Shown piece by piece: positions 28,601 through 43,800 of a stretch of 64,000 nucleotides of DNA. A model generated the notes under the pieces. The model did not search any database. It saw only the letters and a list, made by a program, of their open reading frames with translations, and was not told the DNA's origin. Position 1 is the first letter of the stretch; each line of letters begins with the position of its first letter. The stretch spans positions 19,344,001 through 19,408,000 of the forward strand of contig JBHGNT010000013.1 in NCBI GenBank assembly GCA_043228905.1, in the 5' to 3' direction. A program made the position numbers and the translations under genes. This DNA is from Azolla caroliniana (Eukaryota; Polypodiophyta).

Positions 28601-31600
28601 AGCGTAGCTGTACTTCGGTAAATCATAAAGCTTATTGAACACAGACTGCTGAAACTTTAAAAGCTTGGAGTATCGTGAACTATTGATATATGTATGCCTA
28701 TCACATCCTTTACCAATAAATGATAGAAACACCCAGAATGCAGAATGCTTTGAACTGCAGTACCAGTTGACTTTGCTCTAATTGTGAGGTTACATAGATT
28801 CTACATTCATGAAACCAATAAATCCATTCTCTCACTCCAATATAGCTTGTATAGCCCCCATCTAAACATAACCAACGTGGAAAAAATAGAGTACTCCAAA
28901 CTGATATTATCAAGTTGGAACAAAATAACATAGATCAGCCCCATGAAATCACTCGGTAGAAAGATGGTCCACTATAAGACACTTTTTACACACATCAAAG
29001 GATGGATTCATCATCAGGCCCTCTTATATGTACATACATCTTTCCTATGCGCTGCACAGTGTGATAGGGCAGTTGCGAAATTTGTCCCATCAATTAGAGA
29101 TTGAGGTAGGCAAATATGCAAGAATACCTCTAGAATAAAGAATTTGCCAATTGTTACATCACGGAGTGGAATCGGAAGAACATTATGTTTGACTGTGCTG
29201 ATTTTTATGAAATAAGGAGAGATACCATTGCCTCTTTAACCATGGCTTCAGCCCACTGTGCAAGGTAATGGAACATGAGGACCAATGGCATTTGGGGGTT
29301 TTCTTGCTAGAACTCAAGAGACACGGGGAAATTGTTGACAGACAACAGTAAAATGACATAAGCTCATCAACAAAGGAGAATCACAGCTTTCTTTAGCCCC
29401 ATCATGGACTAGGACCTCACCACCCATGGAAAAATAAATTCCATTATCTCCCTCCATTGCAAATGCTTCCCTTGCTTTAAAGAGCTCTCCATTCTGGATT
29501 GACCTATGCTAAATATCTTTTGAACAAAAAAAGTACAATATATCTGACTTGAGAATCTTACATGTACAGATGACAAGATTCTTTAGTTGTGTCTTAACTA
29601 TATTTCTAATTACAATTGATCGGGCAATAGCAATTTGCCATGCACGTAGGACCCGACCCCATGGACCACAACCTTGACACCCTTGTTATCGACAGATAAA
29701 AGCCATTATCTCCAGCCATCGCATGTGCTTCCCTCGCTTCGGCGACATTTCCATTCTGGACCGACCTATGCTAGAGATCTTTCGAAGACAAAAGATACAA
29801 TATATCTAACTTCAGAATCTGACATGTGCCGAAAACCAGATTCCCTCATCTCTTTTAATCTTATATACTTTTATATTTACGGAGTATTACTTATTTTTTT
29901 GATCACGGGATACACAAATGGGCTCCAGACCAAGACATAACAAAGGGGTTACAATTGATCGGGCAATGGCAATTTGCCATGCATGTAGGCCCCGGCCCCA
30001 TGGACCACGACCTCGACCTATGCTAGAGATCTTTCCAAGACAAAAGCTACAATATACCTAACATGAGAATCTCACATGTGCCAAAAACCAGATTCCCTCG
30101 TTTCTTTTCTTTTCGTCTTATTTACTTTTATATCTACTGTGTAATATTTATTTTATTTTGATTTGTTCTCAAAGACAAGACAACACTTAAGTTGTAATCT
30201 CTTGTTTGGTCTTATAGGCCATTTTGGCCTCTTAAAAGACATTAATATATCTTTCTTCTTCTTCTTTCTTCCTTCGGTCCCTATATAGATGAGGTATCAC
30301 ATTACATAGAGAGATTCGGGGGTTCGGGAGCAGGTATAGCTATACAAATATTACTATATGTTGATGATATTGTGCTGATTTCTGACTCTCCGGAGAGACG
30401 ACAAAGACCTCTAAATTCCTTTAAACTATTTTGTACGGACAAAGGTTTGTCAATCAACATGGATAAAACTAAGGTGATGGTGTTTAACCCCACTCAAGCA
30501 TGGGTAACAAGATCACAACCAGAATTCTTCTTGGGAGGGGAAAAGGTGGAATACACATGCTCCTACACATACCTAGGAGTAACATTTACAGGGCCTACGT
30601 TCTACTTACGGGAGGCTGCTTGTGCCCGACTTTCTCGTGGATATGCTGCCCTTGGTGCTCTCGAGAGACAATGTGCACATTTGCAATTCCAAGAGCCACG
30701 AACTAAGCTATGGTTATTTGATACACTTGTCACACCAACTCTTCTCTATGGAGTGTAAACATGGGGACCGAGTCTTGACAAGACAAATCATTGGAAAGAT
30801 TTAGAGAGACCTTTAGTGTCAATGATTGCCCACATGATAAGGAGCAAAGCAACGGTGCCCCACAATATAATCCGGGTAGAGATGGGAGCAGCACCTACAA
30901 TCACCGAGGCATTGTTCCGATCAGTGACATTTATCCAACGTCTTTGGGAGCTCCCTAAACGAAGGTACCCAAGGTCGGCACTTATTTCATCAAGACAACT
31001 GGCTGAAAATGGAGACACTCATTGTTGGTATGCTGAAATGCAGCAATGGTTCGAGTCACATGGCATGAGTATAAATGCACTACCCCCGTTCCAATATAGC
31101 TTGGACTGTCCCCAACTCAATATGACCAAAGTGGAAAAGAATAAAGTGATCTGAACTTATATTATTAACTTGGAAAACAAGATACCATGGATCAGCCCCA
31201 AAATACCACTTGGTACAAAGATGGCCCACTATAAGACACATATCTTACACACATCGGAGGATGGATTCGTCATCAAGCCACCTTATATGGACATACATCT
31301 ATCCTATGCTCTGCGTAGTGTGATAGGGCAGCTGTGAACTTCATCACATCAGCTATAGATTGAGGTAGGCAGATACACACGACTTCCTCTAGAAGAAAGA
31401 ATTTGCCAATTGTGTCATCAAGGAGCGGAATCCGAAGAACACTATGTTTGTCACTTTAGTGTCTTTTATGAAATCAGAGGGAGATACCATTGCCTCTTTA
31501 AACATGGCTTTGGCCCTCTGCGCAAGGTAATGGAATATGAGGACCAACGGTGCCTAGGACTTTTCTTGCTAGACCTCAAGAAAGAAAGATATATTAACGT

Positions 31601-34600
31601 CTTTTAAGAGGCCAAAATGGCCTATAAGACCAAATAAGAGATTACATCAGGAAAAGTTGTTGAAGAATACAGCCACACAAGCTCATCCACAAAGAACAAT
31701 CACAACTTTCTTTAGCCCCATCACTCCTACTGATGCTAGAAGTCAATCAAGGGATACACAAATGGGCTCCCGACCAGGACATAACAAAGGGGTTACAATT
31801 GATCAGGCAATAGCAATTTTTCGTGCACATAGGCCCCGGCCCCATGGACCACGACCTCAACACCCTTATCATCGACAAGTAAAAGCCATTATCTCCCGCC
31901 ATCACAGATGCTTCCCTCGCTTCGGAGACCTTTCCATTCTGGATCGACCTATGCTAGAGATCTTTCAAAGACAAAAGTTACAATAAATCTAACTTGAGGA
32001 TCTCACATGTGCCGAAAACCAGTTTCCCTCATCTCTTATTTCTCTTATTTTGGCATCTTAAAAGACATTAATATATCTTTCTTTCTTTCTTCCCAGCAAT
32101 TCTTATCTACACTTAATCCCTATAAGCTGAGACATCTTCAAATTGTGCATTCACATCCTTCTTTGTATGAACTAATGTATCTCTAATGTGATAATCAATC
32201 CAGAACGAGGTAATTGATATGAGAAAATATTTACCTCGAGATCAATACGATTGAACTCATCGAAACAAGCCCAAGCACCAGAGCTTGCTAAGCCCTTGAA
32301 AAACTTTGCCATGGCTAAATAATCTAAACCATCCGAGCAATTAAAAACAACACACTGCATTGCAATTGCTTTTGCCAAGTCCTTGGTAGTTTCTGTCTTC
32401 CCTGTGCCTGTTGAAAACATAGTAAAATAGTGAACAAATTTAAACCATAGATGTGATGTGACAAAATTGGATGACAAAATGCATCCCACAAATAGAAAGA
32501 AACTTAAAATTGTCAAGGAAGAAGACACATACTATACTACCATAAATGATACTTGCAAATAAGAATCCTGGGCCACACTACTATTGCCTGTTTAAGGTTT
32601 AATTTTAGCTTCTAATTTGCTTATAAACTACCTATCATATTTATGATGAGATATAATTATGTCATTTGTATACATTTATACAGCTCTTTTAGGAAGATGG
32701 CCAACTATAAGTCACACCTTTTACACAGATCGAAGGATGGATTCATCATGAAGCCCTCTTATATGGACATACATTTATCTTATGTGCCACACTGTGTGAT
32801 AGGGCAGCTACAAACTTCTTCACATTAGTTAGAGATTCAGGTATGCCCGAATACCTCTAGAAGAAAGATCACTGAAGTGGAATAGCTCTAGTTAGAGATC
32901 CAATTGTGTCATCCAGGAGTGGAATCTGAAGATCACTATGTTTGTCATTGTACTGATTTTATGAAACAAGACAGAGATACCATTGCCTCTTTAAGTAAGG
33001 CTTTGGCCCACTACGCAAGGTAATGGAATATGAGGACCAACGATGCATGCGGCTTTTCATTCTACAACTTTAGAGACATACGGAGAAGTCGTTGAAGGAC
33101 AACAATATAGCCACACAAGCTCATCAACAAAGGACAATTACAGCTTTCTTTAGCCCCATCACTCCTACTCATGCTTCAAGTCAATCAAGAGCTACACGCC
33201 TGGCTCCCAACCAGGACATTGCAAAGGGGCTACAATTGACCGGGCAATAGCAATTTGTCATGCACATAAGCCCCCCGCCTCGTGGACCATGATTTCACAA
33301 TCCTTGTCATCGACAAATATTTGGTGTGAGGACACTAAACAAGGTAGATTTGGCGTCTCCAAATCTCTCCACCCCAAGTTTTTATCCCTTAGAGAAGACT
33401 CGGTGTTACAAATGTATCAAAATACCACTTTTTATTTGTGGTCATATATAATTATCTAAGCTCTCATGGTAACTATATGTTATCCCTGCGCATTCAATCT
33501 TCCCTTTGAGTGAGGCCATACGATTTTACAAGGTAGCTGTCTATAGTAGGTATGCATTCTGCATCATGCTCCCAAGTTTCAACCAAAATTATAGCATCAA
33601 TACCTTGTGCTACATCATTTAGTCCTAACCCTTGATCCCATGGATATCATCCGCAATTCCAAAACATGATTTTCAAATTTGAGGGTGCGATGACTTGAGT
33701 GCCACACTAAAGAGAACACCTAGAAGGTTGAGCTCATATGTGTATTCCGTATTCACAGATCGAGACTTGGTGCTTCAAAGTATGAATATCCCCTTCTTAG
33801 AAAGGAGACACACCCAAGAAAACTTTTGTACTTAGGTCCCATGGGTCAATATTGGCCTCTCTTATATACTTTTATATTTACGGAGTACTATTTACTTCTT
33901 TTTTTGATTTGTTGTTCTCAAAGACGAGACAACACTTAAGATGTAATCTCTTGTTTGGTCTTATAGGCCATTTTGGCCTCTTAAAAGACGTTAATATTTC
34001 TTTCTTTCTTTCTTTCTATGGACGCTAAAAATACCTATCTAATTGATGAATCACCGTTTCAGTAGAAATGTGTCTTGGTACGATTCACTGCACAATAGTA
34101 GTTTCCACAATTCAATGACCTCAAGCAACTTCCATTATTTAGAAGATAATGATATATTTAATGAGAATTGAATTTATGTGTTTCCATAAAACATATACAG
34201 GGCTGGAATTAATGTTACTCAAAAATGAACAAATAAGTAAATTCTTTATACTTCACTACATGATCTAAAGTAACAAAAGTAATATTTATAACCTGCGGGT
34301 CCCTCCGGAGCTCCACCCAAGTTTAAATGAAGAGCACCCATCAATGTACGATAACAACGATCTGTCAATGGCGTTATTACCAACCGGCTGCTGTTTCCCA
34401 AGTATTCAAACGCATACTTTTGAGAAGCGTTTATCATTCGCACCATGACAATGGCATTTTCATATCCATACCTACATCATCATTCCAAGCATCTCTGATT
34501 AAATACAAATAATTTATCTATGTACCAAGGTACTACATTTTTCCTATAAAGGAATTTATTTTCAAATGGTAAATTGAGGGAATGCACTCATATCAATCCT

Positions 34601-37600
34601 ACAAATGTGAGTAGTTTATCCTATTTTTCCTCCAATAGTCATAAGCAAATCACATTATGTTTCGTAGTTGTTGACATAAATGAAAATTTTGTATGTACCT
34701 AAAAACCTAAATTTTTTCCAACTCATCTCTTGACTATAGATTTGGGAACCAAGCCTTCATCAGGCTCATAACTGGATAGATTTAGAGAGACCTTTAGTCA
34801 CGATGATCACTTGCATGATAAGGAGCAAAACATGTGTCCCATGAATCCGCAGGACGGGTGGGGGGTGGGGGGATAGGAGCAGCGCCAATAGTTCCAAGAC
34901 ATTATTCCAATCAGTGACCAGTATCCAATGGATTTGGGAGTTCCCTCAGCAAAGGTACTCAAGATTGGCACTTAAGTCATCAAAATAGCAGGTTGAAAAT
35001 GGAAACAATCATTGTTGGTATACTAAAATGAAAGAATGGTTCTAGCTGCATAGCATAAGTGTAAATGCATATCCCGGTTCCAATAGCTTGGATTGTCCAC
35101 GCCTAAACATGAATAAGGGGAAAAGAATCAAGTGATCCTACATGCCATTGGATGGATTTATTATCAAGCTTTCTTATACAGATACACATCTACTTCATGT
35201 GCTGTGTATTGTGATCGGGCAGCTCAGGACCTCTTCACATAAGTAAGAAATTGAGATAGACAGATATGCACGCAAACCTACGGAAGGGGTGGGATAACCC
35301 AATTGTGATAACAAGGGGTGGAATCAGAAGACCATATGTCTGCCATTGCAATGTGTTTAATGAAATAAGAGGGAGATAGCACTGCCTCTTTAAACAACGC
35401 TTTGGTCCACTGCACAAGATCATGGAATATGACTAACAGTGATTGGCACTGTTCTTACTAGAGCTCAAGGGACATAGAGAGAAGTTGTTGAAGGGCAACA
35501 ATACAACCACAAGGTCATTAACAGAGGACAAACACAACTTTCTTTAGCCACATCATTCCTCATGCTACAAGTCAATCAAGGACTACACAACTGAATTTTC
35601 GACCACGACACTCAGAAGGGGTTACAATAGAACAGGCATAACAATATGCCACGGACATATACCACAACCATCTGGACCATGACCTCATCATCTGTGTCAC
35701 CGAAAATAAAGGTCATTACCACCCGGCACCTAAGGTACTTCCCTGACTTCAGAGATCTCACATCTTGGGGCAGCCATATTGGAGAATTTTCAAAGGAAAA
35801 AGTTTCAGTCTAAGTTTAGAATCTTAAGTTCTTAGATACATAGATTCTTTAGTACTATGGTGCAAAGTGTCGTAGGTCTGCTAACGTTTTTTTTTGCTTG
35901 CCGAAAGCATACAAGAAAAGCCAGGTATATATGGGAACCGACTCCTTTTTTTGTTGTATTATTTTGATTTGTTGCTCTCAAAGATGAGAAAATATTGTAA
36001 GATATAATCTCTTGTTTGGTCTTATAGGCCATTTTGGCCTCTTCAAAGACATTACAATAGCTTCATGTTAATATCTTTTAAGAGGAAGAAGAAGAGATCA
36101 TGTTTGGCTAAATTTGAAGAATATTTGTATCAGTTGTTCCTAGGACAAGAAAGTAGAAGAGCATGGACAATGTGTAAAGTTTAAGAGCATGGAAAATATA
36201 TAATGAGAAGCAACCTATCACACAATTGACATCACCTCAGGTGTGGTATGAATATGCAGAAGTACTATATGATATCCCCAGGCATCCCCCATTCACATGG
36301 TTCATGGCCACGTGAATTCACCTTTTTATTCCCAAAATGTAAGAAATGCCATTGACTGGTTAATACTTGGGAAGGCCCAAGATCATGATGGATTGGTAGT
36401 GAGTACTTTATCGATCCCGAAGACACTTTGTTCCTGTTGCTAACACACCTCTTTCAATAGAGCTATATGTGAATGTTTCCCTGCTCGCTAAATAAAACAC
36501 ATCATTGTTCCGGTCTTCAAGAGCAGAGATCACATGATGCCAAGCAATTATAGGATAATCATGATTGGTCGTTACTTGGCTAAACTACATAGTTCGATCC
36601 TAGATTCAGAATTGAGTGTATGGGCAGAAAGAAAGAAAGATGAATACCTTTGACGAGGCCAAAATGGCCTATAAAGACCAAACAAGAGATTACATCTTAA
36701 GTGTTGTCTCGTCTTTGAGAACAAAACAAAATAAATAACAGTCGTTCAGCTGCGCAGGCAGGCTTTCAAATGGAATTCACCACTTCGAATCACATATTGA
36801 CCCTCAGAGCCTGTATTGCGGAGGGCAATGCCCATAAAAAGAGGATTTGTTGCTTCTTTGTGGATTTCTGAAAAGACTTCGACATTGTACTGTGAGCCCT
36901 TGGAGTCCCTCTAGATATGCAATGGGAATCTATGCTGTATATGAATCCGTTTTAGAAAAAGTGCAGCAGTCCCTCAATGGGTTATCGGAGTCTGTGGCTA
37001 GCACAATTGGAGTAAATCAAGGATGCATACTATCACCCAAATCTCAGAAAATAACTCTGAGAATGCAAACCCTTGTCCCAAACAAGTCTTAGATTACAAT
37101 AATTTCATATTCGTGATTGGGCTTTCATGTATATCTCTGTTCTTTCTCTTCAAAAACTAGATTCCCCCAAATGTGCCAAAAACCAGATTCCCTTGTCATC
37201 GACAAATAAAAGCCATTATCTCCCACCATCGTAGGTGCTTCCCTTGCTTTGGAGACATTTCCATTTTGGATCGACCTATGCTAGAGATCTTTCGAAGACA
37301 AAAACTACAATATACCTAACTTGAGGATCTCACATGTGCCAAAAACCAGATTCCCTCTTTTCTTTTCTTTTCATGTTATTTACTTTTATATTTACTGTGT
37401 AATATTTATTTTATTTTGATTTGTTCTCAAAGACGAGACAACACTTAAGATGTAATCTCTTATTTGGTCTTATAGGCCATTTTGGCCTCTTAAAAGACGT
37501 TAATATATCTTTCTTTCTTTCTTTCTTCAACCTAGTGTGGGTTGCCAAAATGAGATTTGTGATATCATCCTAATTTTCTTATGTATTAAACTGGGCGACT

Positions 37601-40600
37601 TGTGGTGATAAATATACAGAATTTAAACTTTACCGCAGCTGACTTATCCATTCAAAATCAGTCTCATCGGAAATGTTGGCATCTGCCAAATTTTTCACCA
37701 CATCACGTGCATGAACATCTATCACAATGAGTGCTCCAATTGTCTTCCTTTCAAGGCTAGTAAGCTTTCCTCTCACCTAAGAACATTTTTACCAACATAA
37801 TTTAGCAGGCAGGCTAAAAATATATAGAACAACTCCCAAAAAATGACAGTTTTTTATTAATATGACCTTGTTAACAATACATTGAAGTTGTTGATTTAGT
37901 TTCTGCTGATAAGACTGCAAAGTTCCCTTCTGTATGCTATCAGCCACTTCCATGGTCCAATACATTTGAGAACTGCACAAAACTACTTGGCCTGGCCAAG
38001 ATAAGATCCATTCTACTCGGTCATGTCCTAAGTAAGCCTCATATGAGCGTAACGTTACGTCTTTCAAGCTTTCTCTCATAGCATCTTCAACCTAATCAAC
38101 ATCAGTTTTACCTTAGATAACAGACTTTATTCCAGAACAGAAATCTCCCTAAAATTTAATGTGGAAGCACAACAGCATTAAAATAAATGATTACAGGCAA
38201 ATAATTATATCCATATGCATATTTGTGCTATGTATATGCAATAACATACTTTCATCCACGCAAATAGATTGACAGCGGATTATTGAACCAAAATCCAGGT
38301 ATTGCTCTTTCTAGATATGAAGAGTTTAAAAATCAAACAGCTGTAGAATTTCTGACAGATCTAAAATATTTCTAGGTAATTAAATATATAAAAATAATAA
38401 GTCTACTGTTATGCATATATTTTCATGAGTACCAGAAACAGATCTTTCATTTACAGTTTCAGATGCAACTTTATAAAGAAATGAGTATCCTAGAATGAGA
38501 GTTGCCTGGATGAGCCATTTCTCAACTGCCCCTTGTGCATCTTTGGGATTGAAAACTTTTATAAATTCTACTTTTTCCCCTTCCTCGCTAAACATGGCAC
38601 TGATATCAAGGTTATCTTCAAACTGGAGCCGATGAATCCCTTCAAATATCTTCTTGCAGAAAGGTTGGACACGCAAAGGATCTTTGGTTTCAGCCAATAT
38701 TTCGAGTAACTCATCATTAGACAGAAAGTAGAATCTGTATATATATAAATAATAATAAAACACAAAATAAAGTTAGACGCTTTAGCACTGTAATCTGTTT
38801 TACCTTTAAGTACAGTGAAAGGACTGTCCAAATTTTCAAGAGCCAGTATATCATATATAATTTATGTCTTTAACACAAATTATGGAGCTTCACAAAGTTA
38901 TTCCATGAAAATCTGACAGTACATTGCAGATACACTTCAGAGCCCTAGTGCTATATTTCCTCGTTTATTTTATGCAGGAGAAATATGTTCTTATGGTTGA
39001 CGCAAACCTAGGAAAAGCCAGTCGCTTAGTCTCAAGATAATCATTGAGACCTTTCTGAACCATATCGAGCTGTTTATTAGCTTCCTTCAGGCTCTTCAAT
39101 AGATCCTCATCAGTTCCAACAACAAGTACTTCTGGATTTTTCATCAATTTCTCAATAATCTTTCTCCAAGATGTGTCAACAGCTTTAAACCGACGGCCTT
39201 CTGTAGGCATCTGCTGCATAATATCTTCTGAACCAAAAATAGGCTCAAGATAGAGCCATTGCTGTTGGCAATTTATCCACTCGTCAAGAACCTGTGGGTG
39301 ACAGAAACAAAATACTGTTACACTGAGTACTTGTTAATTGTACTACCATACAAAACCATCTATTATTGTAACAAATATGTTACTAGGTTAGAAAACTCAT
39401 TACACTGTGAGAAAACATTTATTCCAGACATATAGCTCAGTGCTAAATTAATGTGTCGGTGCCAATTAAGGACATATCAAAAAGAAACTACCAAAATCCT
39501 TTATGGTTCATTATTGACATAATAGGATTGGAAGCTGCAGTGACAAACAGTTTTAGAAATGATTTACAGACCTTATTTCTGTAATACACACACACACACA
39601 CATATATATATTAGTAACAATAAGCTTTATGCTGAATTGAACAGCATTTTCTAAACAATCCAGGATAATATTGCATACAACATGTCATCAATTTAATCTT
39701 TAAACGATGATACCTGTATGAAGTTTCAGTACTATCAAGGCATTTCATTTTCTTTTCAGATAAGCATGGGTGATTCATATTTGGACTGAAATGGTTCAAA
39801 ACTGTACCTCTTGCACAAAATTCAGTTTTGACAACCAAAGCTTTACACGATCCTCAAATGGAGCAATATAAGGGGATGCCTGCATTGATTGTGTTTTGGC
39901 TATATGGTCTTCCAAAAGTGTTTGTAGATCATCTAGACCCCGCAAAATAGCAATACCAGTGTCCCTATACATGACATAATCAAACTTAACACCAACCCAA
40001 TCTCCCTGCATCTTATCAAGGGCAATTTCCACTGAATACTCTTTGCTGGCAAACTCGCTAACCTGTAAAACAAAGAGTCTAATTCATGAGAAAAGTGATA
40101 AATTCATAAATCGATACAATGAGAAACTCAAAGTCTACCTCATCAATGATTGGCAAGAAAGATGGAAGGTTGAGCTGTAGTGCAGTACTTAGAGTGAAAC
40201 CAGCATGTGGAGAAAGTTCAAAGCCAAGACGATCACTTATCTTTTTCCAATGTCTATCTCTCATTCCTGGATTTCGCAGTGAAGAGATCATAGGGATGTT
40301 TACCTGACAGAATAAAATTTTCAAGGTTTAGACTGATTCACATATACCAACATTTAAATGAAATTAATTGAGGAGAACGTTTTAAATAGAACTGCATTTG
40401 AGACTGTTAAATGAGAGAATTCTGTCATAAAGTGCACAGAAAATATTTTCCTCATTTATATAGTTCACACCCTCTGGGATTTGATGGAGCTTCATAAGCT
40501 TGGAATATATTGAAACATAATATGTTCTAATAAGACCAATCTAGTTTTCAATTTTAAAATCTTTGAAACGGAAAGGCATGCTCATACAAGCAAGCAAGCT

Positions 40601-40818
40601 TACAGTATCTTGAAAAATAATCCATATTAAGATCAAGCATTCAGAGTACATGGAATGTTGAGAAACTTGGATTTCAATGTTTTAAAGTAAGGACAAATAG
40701 ATGTGAATATGGCATAAATTAGTCATTTGTAAACCAGCACGTATATATTTGTTTTGCCATATTATGCTTGTTATAGTTAAAAAACCAGTCAACTATGCTT
40801 CCATGTACTAAATCCTAG

Positions 40819-40855
<37 letters not shown>

Positions 40856-43800
40856 GATATATAGATATATATATTAACGTCTTTTAAGAGGCCAAAATGG
40901 CCTATAAGACCAAACAAGAGATTACATCTTCCACTAGAGAAAATTTATACTACATTTTCAACTGTGTTTCCTAAAAAAACAAAGCAAAAACTATGGTAAT
41001 AGGGGAACTGAATTTCTAAAAACCAAAACCTATTGTTATAACCTTACAAAGAACACAGCCTTAATGGAGCATCAATTCCAATTCTCTTTTTTTTTAGCTC
41101 AGGTTGCGTGTATCTTCTCTTCAATATGCTCAGTTTAAACTTTATACATAAGCAATCAATAGTATTTTATTCAACCTGAAATTTTTCAATTCTTTTTTTT
41201 AAGTCCTCTGCAACAATTTTGCTCTCTCCTATTGTTAGTTTTGTACATTTTGCTGTACTCCGAAACCATTTGTCAACATTGGAAACTACTTCATCTGCAT
41301 TTATGAGATTGAATGGCCCATCCATCCATTGTGGAAGAGAATGCATAAAATCACCACAGACATGCCAAAGAATGCCATATTGCTCAAATTCTTTTCCGAT
41401 TAAGTCAATCTGAGGATACTCCGTAAGCATAAGTCCTAATATCTGTTAATATTCAAAATGTTTAGGAAATCTCTCAAACCCATAACCTCTCCTGTGGAAA
41501 ATTATAATAGCCATATAGCAGGAGGAAACCTGCTCTCTGTTATTATAGAGATCTCCCAATGTAGTGTATTTCTGAAGCTTCTCTTCCATCTCCAATACGT
41601 TAGCTAGCCTTTCTTCAAAAGAATCAATGTCCCCTAGCTTCATAAATTCACGGATCTCTTCGGCGAGTACTTTGATATCCCCTTTAAGCTTAAGTTGATC
41701 CATCGCGAGTTCAGTGGTAAACTTTGTCTGCAAAAAAGTTTGAAGGCCACAGTTTGACATCTGCAAATGAGAGACTATAATTATCTCTAGGTGGCAGGAA
41801 GAATTTGCACACCTTGGCTTGTGCAAGTCTGGTTTCGCATTCTTCCAAGGAAAATCCTATCTTTTGGGGCCAACCAAAAGTAACCCAAAAGGCATCCATA
41901 TCTTGATCTGGTATACTATAACATTGCCGATTGAGCATTGCCCAGACCTAAGAATCACAATGTCAACGTAATACACTTAGTATCAAATTGTTCATCAGGA
42001 TCTCCTACAGAAAAATGTACTTTATTACAATTCCTTCTTTAAACATGACATGTTTACATTCAGATCTTTTACATGTTTTATAAGAATTGATAGTATGTCT
42101 ACACACCACCAAACCTTAGCAGATTGATTAATTTCCTCTTGCAACTGAACAAGATGTTTCTTTGTAGATACAACAAATTTCCTCAACTCATCAAGTTCCT
42201 CTGGGTTCCCAGAAATGCTGTTTTAAAACAAAATAAAAGGATTCAAATTTACTTATTTCCTTGCAGATAATTCAATCTTCGACAATCTTATTTATAAGAT
42301 GTTGAATCATACAAGTTCATAACATGTGAACACCAGAATCCTTATCTGAACTTTGATACAACAACCAAAGGAAAAAAACAACGAGAACAAACAACACTGC
42401 ATTGAGAATTAATAACTTGCATTGTAGACCTTCTTATCATGGGCTGCTTGACTTATGTTGAGACTATGACAGTGTAGCTATGGCTCTTGTTAGCTAAGCG
42501 TGCGATTCTCACAGGACCCAAGGTATGGCAGTCTGCTATGGGATTTGTCAGCACCTGATTTGAAGGTATTTTGGTCAATTTGTGAGCTGAAAACACCCAT
42601 TCCACTGCTTTCCATATCCATTTTCAGCCTATCTTTATGCCAAAATGACTTCTCCCAATCCTTTTCTACAATTGTTGCCCAAACTATGGTCAAATCAAGA
42701 GATGAGAACCTTTCGATAGAGTTGTACACATTGGCATACAACCAAGACGAACCGCACTGTGTAGAAATGACCTATTTTTTCCTGACATTACAATGCTTCC
42801 TTCATTTCGGAGACCTCTCCATCTTGGATAAACCCATGTTAGAGATTTTTCAAAGGCAGAAATTTCAGTCCAATTAAGCTCAAAATCTTAAGTTCTTAGC
42901 TAATGTTATTTGAAAAGGCATTCTGAACCTACTCTCAAATCTCCTGGGGTTGATAACTCTGATGTGCTAAGCACCATCACCCTGGGTTCTAGTAGTCTCT
43001 AAAATGGTCTCCAGTAAAGATCCAAAACATGTTATCATCATTGCCTACATGAACCCAAAGCGCACAGCTTGTGGTCCTACTATTTTTTCTATATTTTGGG
43101 TGTTGATATAAGAAAAAATAATTGATATTCATAAGTTCATTGAAAGAAATAATAAGAAAATCCGCACAGTTGCCAATTAATAGCTCCTCTTACGTATTCA
43201 ATCTAGATTCTATTTCAGTGTATTTCTCGCATAGAACTTTATTTTTGGCTGTTGTTGAATCCATGATTTGGAGCGATAAACTATTGGCTATCTTCATGGC
43301 TTTTAGATATAGCTCTTCCGCAAGACTTGAGCACTCAACCAAAAACAAACCAAATATGACTTCACCGTGAGAATTACGCTTTGCATTGTCAGCAACCTGG
43401 TGGATCGAGTACAGGCATCAATATTTCATTCAATATAGAAGAAATCCTATATTCCATGCATAATCTATAATACAGACTAATGAACTTTATCACTAAGGAG
43501 CTATGACTTACACAAATTATTTTTTATGCAGTAATGCTACCTCCAGAATTCTTTACTTCATATTTGAGTTGGTCAGACATGGTTCATGCTATAAAACCTA
43601 TGACTAATAAAGATCCATGGTTTGACACCCTACATTGTACATAGATTCTCATGAATGTATATGGAACCTGCCACTAGACCAAAGAAATGAAAGAAATGTA
43701 ATGTTGACGTCTTCAAAAAGCTAAATGGAGCTATAAGACGAAAAGCATTAAGAAGAGTGTCAAATATAGGCCCCCAAACCTGCACACAATAAAGAAATGT

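Noticed and set aside
36847-37092. Possible small independent gene with RT-like [10 protein letters not shown] ending
   Set aside because: It is a broken piece of the TTTC-tail LINE family, continuous with the fragment upstream.
40800-40860. CRISPR-like or satellite array
   Set aside because: It is a simple GT microsatellite followed by GATA-like repeats; no spaced repeats of CRISPR type occur in the window.
41728-41763. Extension of exon 11 by 12 residues using the upstream acceptor
   Set aside because: It is in frame and possible, but the shorter form fits the family better; only transcripts can decide.
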